This document shows, piece after piece, positions 52,847-62,089 of a stretch of 64,000 nucleotides of DNA. The notes under the pieces are model-generated. The model was not told the origin of the DNA, searched no databases, and saw only the letters and a list, made by a program, of their open reading frames with translations. This DNA is from Cupidesulfovibrio sp000226255 (GTDB taxonomy: Bacteria > Desulfobacterota > Desulfovibrionia > Desulfovibrionales > Desulfovibrionaceae): assembly GCF_003402415.2 (NCBI RefSeq), contig NZ_AP036014.1:2170001-2234000 (forward strand). The letters are read 5' to 3'. Position numbers and translations under genes: made by a program. Each line of letters opens with the position of its first letter. The first letter of the stretch is position 1.

Positions 52847-55800
52847 CTATAGCGAACCGCCCGCGAAAACGCCACCCCCGGCGGGGGGAAACGGGGCCGC
52901 GCCCAGCATGCCGACCAGATCCCCCGCGGCCAGGGGCGGCGCATACAGGAACCCCTGCGCGTACCGGCAGCCCAGCGAGGCCAGGATATCGGCCTGGGTG
53001 TGCGTTTCAACCCCCTCGGCCACGATCTCCAGCCCCAGGTGCAGCCCCAGAGAGAGGATGGACCGCACGATGGCCTGACCGTCTCGGTCGTGCTCCAGCC
53101 CGGCCACGAAGCTGCGGTCGATCTTGATGGAGTCCACCGGCAGCCGCTTCAGGTAGCCCAGCGAGGAGTACCCCGTGCCGAAGTCGTCCAGACACAGCCG
53201 GATGCCCAGTTCGCGCAACTGACCCATGACCGTGATGGCCTGGCTGCCATGGCGCATCAGCACGCTTTCGGTCACCTCGAAGCGCAGCGTGCGCGGGTCG
53301 GTGCCGGTGCGGTCCAGCAGGGTTTCCACGGCGTGGGGCAGCCCCGGCTGCATGAACTGGCGGCCGGAGATGTTCACGTGCACCACGCCCGGCGGGGGCA
53401 GGCCCGCGTCGGACCAACGGCGCAGTTGCGCGCACACTTCTTCCAGCGCGAAGGCCCCGATGGAGGTGATGAGCCCGGTGTCCTCGGCCACGGGCACGAA
53501 CTCGGCAGGCGAGATGTCGCCCCCTTCGGTCCGCGTCCAGCGCAACAGCGCCTCCACTCCGTGCAGGCCGCCGTCCTCCAGCGACACCACGGGCTGATAG
53601 TGCAGGCGCATTTCCTGCCGTTCCACGGCGCGGCGCAGGTCGGTCTCTATGGTCAGCAGGCGCAGCGCCTCTTCGCGCATGCGCTTGTTGAACACCTTGA
53701 AGCGCGACTGCCCCTGCTCCTTGGCGCGGTACATGGCGGTGTCCGCGTCGCGCACCAGCTCCTCGGGCGTGGAATACTGGTCGGTGCGCAGCACGATGCC
53801 GATGCTGGCGGTGGTGAACACCTCGTGCGGGCCGATGCGCACCGGCTCGGCCAGACGCGCCCGGATGCGCCGGGCCACGCGCACCGCCGTGCCCCGGCTG
53901 GGGGTTTCCTCCAGCAGCACGCCGAATTCGTCGCCGCCGAAACGGGCCACGGTGTCCACGTCGCGCACGCACTCGCGCAGCTTTTCGGCCACCACCTTCA
54001 GCAGGGCGTCGCCCACGTCGTGGCCGAGGCTGTCGTTGATGACCTTGAACCTGTCAAGGTCCAGGTACAGCATGGCGAAGGTGTAGTTGCGGCGGCGCGC
54101 GGCGCGCTTCAGGGCCATTTGCAGGCGGTCGTGGAACAGCAGCCTGTTGGGCAGGGCGGTGAGCGGGTCGTGGAAGGCCTGGTGCTCCAGCCGTTCGCGG
54201 CTTTCGTGGCCCAGGGTCACGTCTTCCAGAAAGCCCTCGTAGTACATGGTGGCCCCGTCGGCCCCCGGCACCCGCCGGGCGTTGACCGAAAGCCAGACGT
54301 ACTCGCCGCCCTTGCGCCGGGCGCGGAACTCGAAGCCGGTCACCTGGCCGAGCTCTTCCATGCGCTCCACGAATTCGGCGCGCCGGGCGGGGTCCACATA
54401 CACGGCGGTGCCTATGGACTCCACGACACCCAGCAGTTCCTGCTCGTCGTCGTACCCAAGGATGCGAGCCATGGCCGGATTGACGCTGAGAAAGCGCCCC
54501 TCGGGCGTGCTCTGGAAGATGCCTTCCAGCGCATGTTCGAAAATGCCGCGAAAGCGCGCCTCGGCCCGGCGCAGCGCCTGTTCCACCGTGCGGCGTTCGG
54601 CGTTTTCCAGCATCAGTTGGGCGTTGGCGCGGCTCAGTTCACGGGTGCGCTCGCGCACCTTGCGCTCCAGCAGCCCGTGGGCGCGGTGCAGGGCGTCCTG
54701 GGCACGGCGGCGTTCGGTCACGTCGCGCACCAGGCAGATGCCGTAGGTGGTCCCCATCACCTGCCGCCGCACCAGCGAAAGCTCCACCCAGCAGGGCGTG
54801 CCGTCGCGCCGCACCGCCGCCACCTCGCCCGAACGCAGGGCTGCCCCCACGCCAGCCCCCCCGTCGCCCGTGCCGCAGGGAGGCGCGGCCACCGGCCCCG
54901 GCAGGGTGCAGGACACGCCGGGCATGGGGTCGCCCGGCACGTCGGCCCCCGCCAGAAAGGCCAGCAGGGCCGCGTTGTCGTGCACTTCCGGCTCGGGGGC
55001 GATGTCCTCGCCGTCCTCGGTCTCGAAGGCGAATTCGTGAATGGCCACGCCCGGCGGGGGGGCATCGGGTGCCACGAAGCCGAACACCTCGCCCACGGGC
55101 TTGCCGTCGGGGTCCGCATCCAGCCCGAACATCGCGCACAGGGCCGCGTTGCTGCGCAGCACAAGCCCCTGCGGATCGGTGACCAGCAGGCCGTCGGCCA
55201 TGCCCGCCACGATGGTGGAAAGCTGTTCCAGCGCGCCGCCCAACTCCGCCGTGGCCTGGCGCACCGAATCCTCCAACCCTTCCACCAGACCGGCGAGATC
55301 GCGCGACATGGTGTCCATGGCGCGGGAAAGATCGCCTATCTCGTCGTCGGCCTTGGCGGCAGGCAGTTCGGGCGGCGCGGAAAAGTCGTGCGCGGCCACC
55401 CGGCGGGCCTGCTCGGTCAGATGCATGAGCGGCCGCGAGATGGAATGCAGCAGCACCCACGCGCCCACGGCGCACGCGGCGAAGAAGGCGAGGCCCAGCC
55501 CCTGCTGGCGCAGGATGGCCCCGTCGATGTATTCGCTGATGCGCCCCCGGTCCATGCCGATGTGCACGAAGCCGCCAACGCCGGAAAAGACCGGCATGGT
55601 CACGTGCATCACCTCTCGCCCGGCCTTGCCCGCCGGATCGTCGATGCGCAGCCTGTCACGCAGCACGGTGACCTCGTGCATGCGCGCGCCAGCCAGCGAG
55701 GCGGCAAGCTGGCGCACCGGCTCGGGCACCACCGGCACGAAGGTGTGGGCCAGGGTTTCGCCCCGACCGTCGGCCACCAGCACGTAGGAAACTCCGTCTA

Positions 55801-56032
55801 TGCCCAGGAACTGGTCGATACGCGACTGCACCGTGGTCACGTCCCGCCCGATCAGGCTTTCCAGGTCGGCCCCGGCGATGGCACGGGCGATGGCCAGCGC
55901 CTTGCTTTCGTATTCGCGGGTCAGCAGGGTGTGCAGCGTCCAGCCGGAATAGACGGACGTGACGGCGGCGTACACGCCGAACAGCACGATGAGCCCCCGC
56001 AGGGTGCGGCCGAACAGGCGGGAACGCTTCAT
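52847..56032 (-). CDS. Membrane GGDEF-EAL protein with PAS domains
   Basis: The protein has 1061 residues from the Met of MKRSRLFG; the start overlaps the upstream binding-protein stop by four bases (ATGA). Two membrane helices (about 11-33 and 180-200) enclose a periplasmic sensor domain. A HAMP (RPLMHLTEQARRVAAHDF), two PAS domains (second about 520-640), a GGDEF domain with intact GGDEF near residue 700 and an RxxD inhibitory site five residues upstream, and an EAL domain with EALLRW near 830 follow. All catalytic motifs are present, so both synthesis and breakdown of cyclic di-GMP are possible. Its natural input is probably the upstream periplasmic protein. Confidence 0.94.
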   Translation of the reverse strand: MKRSRLFGRTLRGLIVLFGVYAAVTSVYSGWTLHTLLTREYESKALAIARAIAGADLESLIGRDVTTVQSRIDQFLGIDGVSYVLVADGRGETLAHTFVPVVPEPVRQLAASLAGARMHEVTVLRDRLRIDDPAGKAGREVMHVTMPVFSGVGGFVHIGMDRGRISEYIDGAILRQQGLGLAFFAACAVGAWVLLHSISRPLMHLTEQARRVAAHDFSAPPELPAAKADDEIGDLSRAMDTMSRDLAGLVEGLEDSVRQATAELGGALEQLSTIVAGMADGLLVTDPQGLVLRSNAALCAMFGLDADPDGKPVGEVFGFVAPDAPPPGVAIHEFAFETEDGEDIAPEPEVHDNAALLAFLAGADVPGDPMPGVSCTLPGPVAAPPCGTGDGGAGVGAALRSGEVAAVRRDGTPCWVELSLVRRQVMGTTYGICLVRDVTERRRAQDALHRAHGLLERKVRERTRELSRANAQLMLENAERRTVEQALRRAEARFRGIFEHALEGIFQSTPEGRFLSVNPAMARILGYDDEQELLGVVESIGTAVYVDPARRAEFVERMEELGQVTGFEFRARRKGGEYVWLSVNARRVPGADGATMYYEGFLEDVTLGHESRERLEHQAFHDPLTALPNRLLFHDRLQMALKRAARRRNYTFAMLYLDLDRFKVINDSLGHDVGDALLKVVAEKLRECVRDVDTVARFGGDEFGVLLEETPSRGTAVRVARRIRARLAEPVRIGPHEVFTTASIGIVLRTDQYSTPEELVRDADTAMYRAKEQGQSRFKVFNKRMREEALRLLTIETDLRRAVERQEMRLHYQPVVSLEDGGLHGVEALLRWTRTEGGDISPAEFVPVAEDTGLITSIGAFALEEVCAQLRRWSDAGLPPPGVVHVNISGRQFMQPGLPHAVETLLDRTGTDPRTLRFEVTESVLMRHGSQAITVMGQLRELGIRLCLDDFGTGYSSLGYLKRLPVDSIKIDRSFVAGLEHDRDGQAIVRSILSLGLHLGLEIVAEGVETHTQADILASLGCRYAQGFLYAPPLAAGDLVGMLGAAPFPPAGGGVFAGGSL

Positions 56033-57456
56033 CGCCGCAACTCCGCGAAGTCGGAAAGCTCCACCACCGCGCCGCCGCGCACCGTGGTGAAGCGCACCAG
56101 CCCCAGACCCTGCATGGCGGGCGTGTGGCGGTACGGCAGGCCCACGCCGAGGTCGCACCCGTCAAGCCCGGCCAGGGCGGCCGGGAGCCCGGCGGGGTCC
56201 GGGTCCTGCCCCATACGCTCGAGCGCCCGCACCACCAGGCGCGCCGCCAGATACCCCTCGAAGCTCACCTCGTCCGGGATACCCGCCGTCGATGCGGCTC
56301 CTTCTGCGGATGCGAGCGGCGCGGGGGGCGCATAGCCCGCCTTGGCCAACCGCGTCATGTCGCGACGAAAATCCACGGCGGCGGGCAGGTTGCCGTCCCA
56401 GGGCGGCACCACCTCCACCATCACGAGGTCTTTGGTGTAGTCGCGCCGCGCGGCGTGGCCCAGATCGGCCAGCAGCCCCAGCAGGTGGCGGCTGTCCACG
56501 AACGAGGGCATGGCCACGGGAATGGCCGGACCGGGCGGCAGCGACGCCGAAAGGTCGCGCAGGTCACGAATGAAGGTGGCGCAGGCCGCGTCGGTGCCCA
56601 CGCAGACCACGGCATCCGGCCTGCCCTCCAGAATCAGCCCGGCCTGTTCGCTGAAATCCGCCTCGCTGCCCGCGCCGCGCGGATACGAAGCTTCCGCCGT
56701 CAGGGCCAGACAGTGGCAGGCCAGCGCGTCGCGCAGGTCGGCCCAACCCTCGCGGCCGTAGGCGTCCGCCTGGTAGAACACGGCGATGCGCGCGCACCCC
56801 GCCCCGCGCAGCCGTTCCACCAGCGCGGAGAATTCCCTGTCGTACGGGGCGCGCAGACGGAACACCAGGCCCGCGTGGCGCGGCAGGTACAGGGGACGCG
56901 CCCCGGTGAAGGGAAACAGCAGCGGCACGGCGCGGTCCGGATGTGCGCCGATCAGCGGCAGCACCCGGGTCACCGTGGGCGTGCCCACCAGGCCGAACAG
57001 CGCGAAGACGCGCTCGTCCTCGATGAGCCGGATGACGTTCCAGACCGTGCGCTCGGGGTCGTAGCCATCGTCCAGGGCCACGATTTCCACCCGCCTGCCG
57101 TGCACCCCGCCCTCCGCGTTGACCTGGGCCAGGCAACTGGCCGCGCCGCGATGGAATGCGCGCCCCAGCGAGGCGCCGGGACCGGTGAACGAAGCGGACA
57201 TGCCGAGACGCACGGGCGCGCCGGGGGCCAGCGCGGACTGCGCGGATAGACTGGGTTGAGCGGGTGGAGCGGGTTGCGCACCGGGCTGGACGGATACGGC
57301 CTGGCCGGGCGCATCCACGTCCTGCCCCGCTCCGGGCATGCATGCCGCGTCTGCCGCGGCAGCAGCACCCGCAAGCAGCAGCGACAGCAAAAGGACCGTG
57401 CAGGCCACGGTCACGCGGTGCGGCTGGTGCTTCATCGCGGCATGCGCCATGCCCAT
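56029..57456 (-). CDS. Periplasmic binding protein (LivK/branched-chain amino acid type)
   Basis: The protein has 475 residues; Met1 or Met8 (57435) can be the start, and Met8 gives the cleaner signal peptide (VTVACTVLLLSLLLAGAAAA). The body matches Peripla_BP_6: VRLGMSASFTGPGASLGRAF, GVHGRRVEIVALDDGYDPER, FALFGLVGTPTVTRVLPLI and RIAVFYQADAYGREGWADL. No ABC permease or ATPase genes follow; instead the gene overlaps a GGDEF-EAL gene (ATGA). It therefore probably acts as a ligand-binding sensor subunit rather than as part of a transporter. The ligand may be an amino acid or amide, but this is not determined. Confidence 0.88.
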   Translation of the reverse strand: MGMAHAAMKHQPHRVTVACTVLLLSLLLAGAAAAADAACMPGAGQDVDAPGQAVSVQPGAQPAPPAQPSLSAQSALAPGAPVRLGMSASFTGPGASLGRAFHRGAASCLAQVNAEGGVHGRRVEIVALDDGYDPERTVWNVIRLIEDERVFALFGLVGTPTVTRVLPLIGAHPDRAVPLLFPFTGARPLYLPRHAGLVFRLRAPYDREFSALVERLRGAGCARIAVFYQADAYGREGWADLRDALACHCLALTAEASYPRGAGSEADFSEQAGLILEGRPDAVVCVGTDAACATFIRDLRDLSASLPPGPAIPVAMPSFVDSRHLLGLLADLGHAARRDYTKDLVMVEVVPPWDGNLPAAVDFRRDMTRLAKAGYAPPAPLASAEGAASTAGIPDEVSFEGYLAARLVVRALERMGQDPDPAGLPAALAGLDGCDLGVGLPYRHTPAMQGLGLVRFTTVRGGAVVELSDFAELRR

Positions 57457-57605
57457 GGTTCCCGATCCCGTATGCGTCTGGTGCTCCCCAATGCGGCCGC
57501 GGGCTTTACCCCGGCCCGGCTCTCACGTAGAATTCAAAAGGTTACGTTCAGACTTACTGGACCCAACGCCACGTGGCAACAGAAAAACTCTTTCGGAGCA
57601 CACCC

Positions 57606-58574
57606 ATGCGTATCGTCGTACTGGACGGCTACACCCTGAACCCCGGGGACAACCCGTGGGACGCCGTGGCCGCGCTCGGCGAACTGACCGTGCACGACCG
57701 CACCCCGCGCGAGGCGATACTGGAGCGCGCCGCTGGCGCGCACATGGTGCTGACCAACAAGACGCCGCTGGACGCCGCCACCATCGCGGCTTTGCCCGAC
57801 CTTGCCTACATCGGCGTGCTGGCCACCGGATACGACGTGGTGGACGTGCGCGCCGCCGCAGCCCGGTCCATACCCGTATGCAACGTGCCCGGCTACGGCA
57901 CAGAGGCCGTGGCCCAGCACGTCTTCGCCTTTCTGCTGGAGCTGTGCCGCCGCATCGCCCGCCACGACGCCAGCGTGAAGGTGGGCAACTGGAGCGCCAA
58001 CAAGGACTGGTGCTTCTGGGAAACCACGCAGATTGAGCTGACCGGCAAGACCATGGGCATCGTGGGCTTCGGCAACATGGGCAAGCGCGTGGGGCGGATC
58101 GCCAACGCCTTCGGCATGAAGGTGCTGGCCTATTCGCCCAACACCCGCACCATGCCGGGATACGAGCCCTTCTCCTACGTCTCCCTTGACGAACTGTTCG
58201 CCCGGTCCGACGTGGTCACCCTGCATTGCCCGCTCACCGACGCCACGCGCGGCATGGTCAACAAGGTGCGCCTGGCGTCCATGAAGAAGGGGGCCATCCT
58301 CATCAACACCGCGCGCGGCCCCCTGCTGGACGAAGCCGCCGTGGCCTCGGCGCTCAACGACAATCACCTGGGCGGCCTTGGCGTGGACGTGGTGGCGGTG
58401 GAACCCATCCGCCCCGACAACCCGTTGCTGACGGCCAAGAACTGCCTGATCACCCCGCACCTGGCCTGGGCCACCCTGACCGCGCGCCAGACCCTGATGC
58501 GCGTGACGGCGGAAAACATCCGCGCCTTTCTGGCCGGGTCGCCCGCCAACGTGGTCAACGCGACCAAGGCCTAG
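57606..58574 (+). CDS. D-isomer-specific 2-hydroxyacid dehydrogenase
   Basis: The protein has 322 residues, probably a cytoplasmic glycerate/hydroxypyruvate-type or related D-2-hydroxyacid dehydrogenase. The NAD-binding motif GFGNMG (residues 154-159) lies in TGKTMGIVGFGNMGKRVGRI, and the catalytic Arg (NTARGPLLDE), Glu (GVDVVAVEPI) and His (TPHLAW) are all visible. The N-terminal segment LATGYDVVDVRAAAARSIPV is the conserved substrate-domain hinge. Substrate specificity cannot be told from the sequence. The start is the ATG at 57606 (GGAG upstream). It is monocistronic and faces thiC. Confidence 0.9.
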   Translation: MRIVVLDGYTLNPGDNPWDAVAALGELTVHDRTPREAILERAAGAHMVLTNKTPLDAATIAALPDLAYIGVLATGYDVVDVRAAAARSIPVCNVPGYGTEAVAQHVFAFLLELCRRIARHDASVKVGNWSANKDWCFWETTQIELTGKTMGIVGFGNMGKRVGRIANAFGMKVLAYSPNTRTMPGYEPFSYVSLDELFARSDVVTLHCPLTDATRGMVNKVRLASMKKGAILINTARGPLLDEAAVASALNDNHLGGLGVDVVAVEPIRPDNPLLTAKNCLITPHLAWATLTARQTLMRVTAENIRAFLAGSPANVVNATKA

Positions 58575-58725
58575 CGCACGGCCGGGCGCACGCACAACCG
58601 CCCGTTCCCCGGCCCCCCTCGGCATGTACCTCCCCGTCCCCCCCTCCGGCCCGCGCGCCGGGCGGGGCGGCGCGTTGTCGGAGGGGCATTCCGCCGGGCC
58701 AGCCCAACCCGCCCCGCAGACGCAG

Positions 58726-58757
58726 AAAACGGGAGGGACATGCATCCCCCCCGTTTC
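58726..58757. terminator. Bidirectional terminator between the dehydrogenase and thiC
   Basis: AAACGGGAGGGA (58727-58738) pairs with TCCCCCCCGTTT (58745-58756) with one A-C mismatch, loop CATGCA. A-run and T-run flank it, serving both convergent genes. Confidence 0.65.
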
Positions 58758-58803
58758 CGGATTTCCGCCGTTTCCGCCCGTGGCCGGGCGTCCGCGCGCG
58801 CTG

Positions 58804-60093
58804 CTACAGCGCGCCCTGCGGATCGTCGCGCAGCATCTTCACCGCGCAGAACTTGCCGCACATGGCGCACTCTTCCTCGTTGCGGTGCTCGCCCCGGCGG
58901 GCGTCCACCATTTCCGGGTCCAGGGCGCGGCGCTTCATCTCGTCCCAGTCCAGAGCCATGCGGGCCTGCGACATGCCAGCCTCGCGCTCCAGGGCGTGGC
59001 GGCGGCCAAGGGCCACCTCGCCCGCCTGCGCGGCGATGCGCGAGGCCATAACCCCGGCCTTCACGTCGTCGATGGTGGGCAAGGTAAGGTGTTCGGCGGG
59101 GGTGAGGTAGCACAGGAAGTCCACCCCGGCGCGCACGCCGATGGCCCCGCCGATGGCCCCGGCGATATGGTCATAGCCCGGCGAACTGTCGATGGTCAGC
59201 GGGCCCAGCACGTACAGCGGGGCGTTGTTGGTCAGCTTCTTGATGCCGATGATCTGCGCCTCCACCTCGTGCATGGGCACGTGACCGGGGCCCTCGATCA
59301 TGCACTGCACGCCCTCGGCCAGGCCCGCCTTGGCCAGGCGACCCAGCATCATCACCTCGTCCCACTGGGCGGCGTCGCCCGCGTCGGACCCTGCGCCGGG
59401 GCGCAGGCCGTCACCCAGCGACAGGGTGACGTTGTGCTTGCGGGCAATCTCAAGGATGCGGTCGTACCGTTCAAGCAACGGGTTCTCCTTGCCGTTCTTG
59501 CGCATCCAGCGGGCCAGGATGGAGCCCCCCCGCGAGACGATGCCCAGCACGCGGCTACCCTCGGTGGCCCATTCCGCGCCACGCCGGGTCAGGCCGCAGT
59601 GCACGGTCATGAAGTCCACGCCCTGCTCCGCCTGCATCTCTATTTCGGCGAACAGTTCTTCCGGGTCCATGCCGGCCGGGTCCTTGCCCTTGTCCAGGTA
59701 CTTCTGGGCCACGGAATACAACGGCACGGTGCCCAGCGGCAGCGGGCAGGCGGCCAGCATGCCCTTGCGGATGGCCAGAAGGTCGCCCGCGATGGAAAGG
59801 TCCATCACGGTGTCGGCCCCGGCGGCCAAGGCGGCGGCCAGTTTTTCGATCTCGCGTTCGGGATTGTTGCACAAGGGAGAGGTGCCGATGTTGGCGTTGA
59901 CCTTCACGCGGGAAGGCTGGCCGACAAGCAGCGGGCGCAACGAAGGGTGCGACGGGTTGCCGAGCAGCACCATGGTGCCGCGCTCGATGCCGTCGCGAAT
60001 GGTGGAGGGTGCTAGGCCCTCGTCCGCGGCCAGGGCCGCGAGGTGGGTTTCGAGAACGCCCGCGAGCGCGGTGTTCCGGGTAAGGATGGACAT
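58804..60093 (-). CDS. thiC: Phosphomethylpyrimidine synthase ThiC
   Basis: Radical SAM enzyme of thiamine synthesis that turns aminoimidazole ribotide into hydroxymethylpyrimidine phosphate. The protein has 429 residues, the short ThiC clade of anaerobes. The family motifs are RVKVNANIGTSPL, ADTVMDLSIAGDL, EGPGHVPMHEVE and the C-terminal cluster CAMCGKFC (Cys409, Cys412, Cys416). The Cys spacing CX2CX3C differs from the CX2CX4C of E. coli. I could not see a TPP riboswitch in the 215 bp upstream. An alternative within the family is a benzimidazole (BzaF-type) synthase; the ThiC reading is preferred. Confidence 0.88.
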   Translation of the reverse strand: MSILTRNTALAGVLETHLAALAADEGLAPSTIRDGIERGTMVLLGNPSHPSLRPLLVGQPSRVKVNANIGTSPLCNNPEREIEKLAAALAAGADTVMDLSIAGDLLAIRKGMLAACPLPLGTVPLYSVAQKYLDKGKDPAGMDPEELFAEIEMQAEQGVDFMTVHCGLTRRGAEWATEGSRVLGIVSRGGSILARWMRKNGKENPLLERYDRILEIARKHNVTLSLGDGLRPGAGSDAGDAAQWDEVMMLGRLAKAGLAEGVQCMIEGPGHVPMHEVEAQIIGIKKLTNNAPLYVLGPLTIDSSPGYDHIAGAIGGAIGVRAGVDFLCYLTPAEHLTLPTIDDVKAGVMASRIAAQAGEVALGRRHALEREAGMSQARMALDWDEMKRRALDPEMVDARRGEHRNEEECAMCGKFCAVKMLRDDPQGAL

Positions 60094-60308
60094 GATGGTC
60101 CCCGCTGCTGACTCAACGGGAAGGGGCCGGTGACGCCGACAACACGACGCTCTTCCCCTACCCGTTCGGGAAGCGGCTGGCAAGGGGCGACCACGACCGG
60201 GCGCCAGCGCGGTCCGCCGAGGCGTCGCGCATGCCCCATGCGCCCGATGCGCCCGGTGGCCCGCCGTCCCGCGTTGCGCCCGCAGCCACGGCGCGGTATA
60301 CCCCGGCC

Positions 60309-61310
60309 ATGACTGATGAACGCGGAAGGCGCATGCGCAAGCTTTTCTGGATCGGCAGCCCGTTCTTTTCGCAGGCCCTGCGCGAAGAAGGCTGGCAGGT
60401 GCACGCCATGGACTTCCAGCAGGTGGCCGTGTTCGGCTGGGAGGACATCGTGCGCGCCGCAGGCTGGGAGCCCGACGTGGTGGTGGTGGCGGACAAGAGC
60501 CGCCCTCCCTTCGTGCTGGGCATGGAATCGTTCCCGTGCCTGACGGTGTTCTACTGCGTGGATTCGCACATCCACAGTTGGTACCCGCTGTACGCCCAGG
60601 CCTTCGACGTGTGCCTGATGAGCCTGCGCGACCACATCCCCCTGGTGGCCGGGCGGCGGTTGCCCGACGAGCGCATCTGGTGGACCCCCGCCTTCGCCAA
60701 GGACGCGGATCTGCCCCGCCCCCCCGCACCGGAATGGGACCTGCTGTTCGTGGGCACCGTGGACGCCGCCCGCACCCCGGCCCGACACGCCTTCCTGCAA
60801 CGGCTGGGGCAGCGCCTGCCCGGCCTGCACGTGACCAGGGGCGACTACCGGACATTGTACCCGCGCGGACGGCTGCTGCTGAACTACTGCGAACACGGCG
60901 ACCTGAACTTCCGGGTTTTCGAGGCCCTGGGCTGCGGCGGCTGCCTGGTCACCCCGCGCATCGGCCACGGGCTGGCCGACCTTTTCGAGGACGGGCGCGA
61001 TCTTTTGCTGTACGAGCCCGACGACATCGAAAGCCTGCTGGCCGTGGCCCGCGCCGCGCTGGCCGACCCGGAGCGATGCGCGCGCATTGCCGCCTCCGGG
61101 CTGACCAGAGTGGACGCCGCCCACCGCGCACGCCACCGGGCGCGTACCTTCACCGAGCGGCTGCGCGCGCTGCCTGACGCCGTGGTGGACGAACGCCGCG
61201 CGGCGGCGGAAGACATCCGCCGCACCCACCTGCGCCTGATCTACCTGCTGCTGGCCGAGCAGATGCCCTCGCCCCTGCTGCGTGAAGCCTACCTTGCCGC
61301 CTCGCGCTGA
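60309..61310 (+). CDS. CgeB-like glycosyltransferase
   Basis: The protein has 333 residues from the ATG at 60309; the Met at 60333 (MRKLFW) is a plausible alternative, and neither has a strong ribosome binding site. The N-terminal segment FWIGSPFFSQALREEGWQVH and the C-terminal LNYCEHGDLNFRVFEALGCG followed by GGCLVTPRIGHGLADLFEDG match the CgeB/Glyco_trans_1_2 pattern: a nucleotide-sugar donor site near residues 210-260. No membrane segment. The sugar acceptor is unknown. It stands alone between thiC (divergent) and a hairpin, so it is not in a cluster with the other transferases at 4-8 kb. Confidence 0.75.
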   Translation: MTDERGRRMRKLFWIGSPFFSQALREEGWQVHAMDFQQVAVFGWEDIVRAAGWEPDVVVVADKSRPPFVLGMESFPCLTVFYCVDSHIHSWYPLYAQAFDVCLMSLRDHIPLVAGRRLPDERIWWTPAFAKDADLPRPPAPEWDLLFVGTVDAARTPARHAFLQRLGQRLPGLHVTRGDYRTLYPRGRLLLNYCEHGDLNFRVFEALGCGGCLVTPRIGHGLADLFEDGRDLLLYEPDDIESLLAVARAALADPERCARIAASGLTRVDAAHRARHRARTFTERLRALPDAVVDERRAAAEDIRRTHLRLIYLLLAEQMPSPLLREAYLAASR

Positions 61311-61317
61311 ACGCAAA

Positions 61318-61349
61318 ACGCCCGGCGGGCCAGTTGGCGCGCCGGGCGT
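61318..61349. terminator. Hairpin after the CgeB-like gene
   Basis: ACGCCCGGCG (61318-61327) pairs with CGCCGGGCGT (61340-61349); a smaller inner stem extends it. No T-run. It lies between convergent genes. Confidence 0.55.
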
Positions 61350-61417
61350 GGGTGATTTCCGAAATCCTGATTCCTGCGTCCAGCGCTCCTGCTGCTGGCA
61401 GGCGCTTTCGGCGCGGG

Positions 61418-61927
61418 CTACGCCGCGCCTTCACCGTCCCCGGGCGGGAACTCCTGCGCGACGGTGGTGCGATGCTGCCGCCTGTGCTCGTCGCGCTCGG
61501 CGCGCAGCACATCGGCGGTGATGAAGCCGAGCAAGGCCAACACTTCTTCCTGCGGCAGGGGGTTGCCGGTATTGCGGCGGTAGGCTTCCGCCTTGGCCAC
61601 CTGGTCCTCTGAAACCAGCCCCTTGCGCAGCAGCCGTTCGGTCAGGCTCTCGCGCTGTTCCGTGGCCGTCTGCGCGGCGCTTGCGCGCAATTCCACGACG
61701 CGGTCGGCCTCGCGCTCCGCATGCGCGTGCAGTCGCCCGCGCATGGCGGCCACGCTGGCCTGCAGGGTGCCGTAGGTTTCGGCCAGGTTGGCGAGGCGCA
61801 ATTCCATCAGCTGGATGTCGCGCTCAAGGGCCGCCTCCGCAAGCCGGGGCGCACCCCCACCGCGCAGCTTGGCGTACAGCAGCACCGCCGCCACGCAGCA
61901 AGCCAGAAGGATGAAGACGATTTCCAT
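61418..61927 (-). CDS. Small membrane-anchored coiled-coil protein
   Basis: I do not recognise this 169-residue protein. The start is the Met of MEIVFILLACC; GGAGGG lies just before it. Residues 2-19 form one membrane helix (EIVFILLACCVAAVLLYA). Residues 30-100 look like a coiled coil (ERDIQLMELRLANLAETYGT, EADRVVELRASAAQTATEQR). A compact helical part near 105-140 has the pattern RLLRKGLVSEDQVAKAEAYR, similar to short type-II/IV secretion N-terminal repeats, and a charged tail ends the protein. Its neighbour upstream has a similar plan. Confidence 0.72.
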   Translation of the reverse strand: MEIVFILLACCVAAVLLYAKLRGGGAPRLAEAALERDIQLMELRLANLAETYGTLQASVAAMRGRLHAHAEREADRVVELRASAAQTATEQRESLTERLLRKGLVSEDQVAKAEAYRRNTGNPLPQEEVLALLGFITADVLRAERDEHRRQHRTTVAQEFPPGDGEGAA

Positions 61928-62089
61928 GCGCCCTCCGCCGTTCACAACCATCCGGATACGCCGCGGGACCTGCGTTCCTCGGCGTCCTGGGGATTGAAGC
62001 CCCTGCCCGGCCTTGCCAGCAGAAATCCAAAGCGGCACGTGGCGGCCGACCTTGCCCGCCCTCAAGCCACCGGTGCGGACCGCCCCTGC

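Noticed and set aside
60094..60308. TPP riboswitch upstream of thiC
   Set aside because: A CTTCCC/GGGGAAG hairpin with GTAGGGGAAG looked tempting, but the CTGAGA-type and second conserved box were not found.
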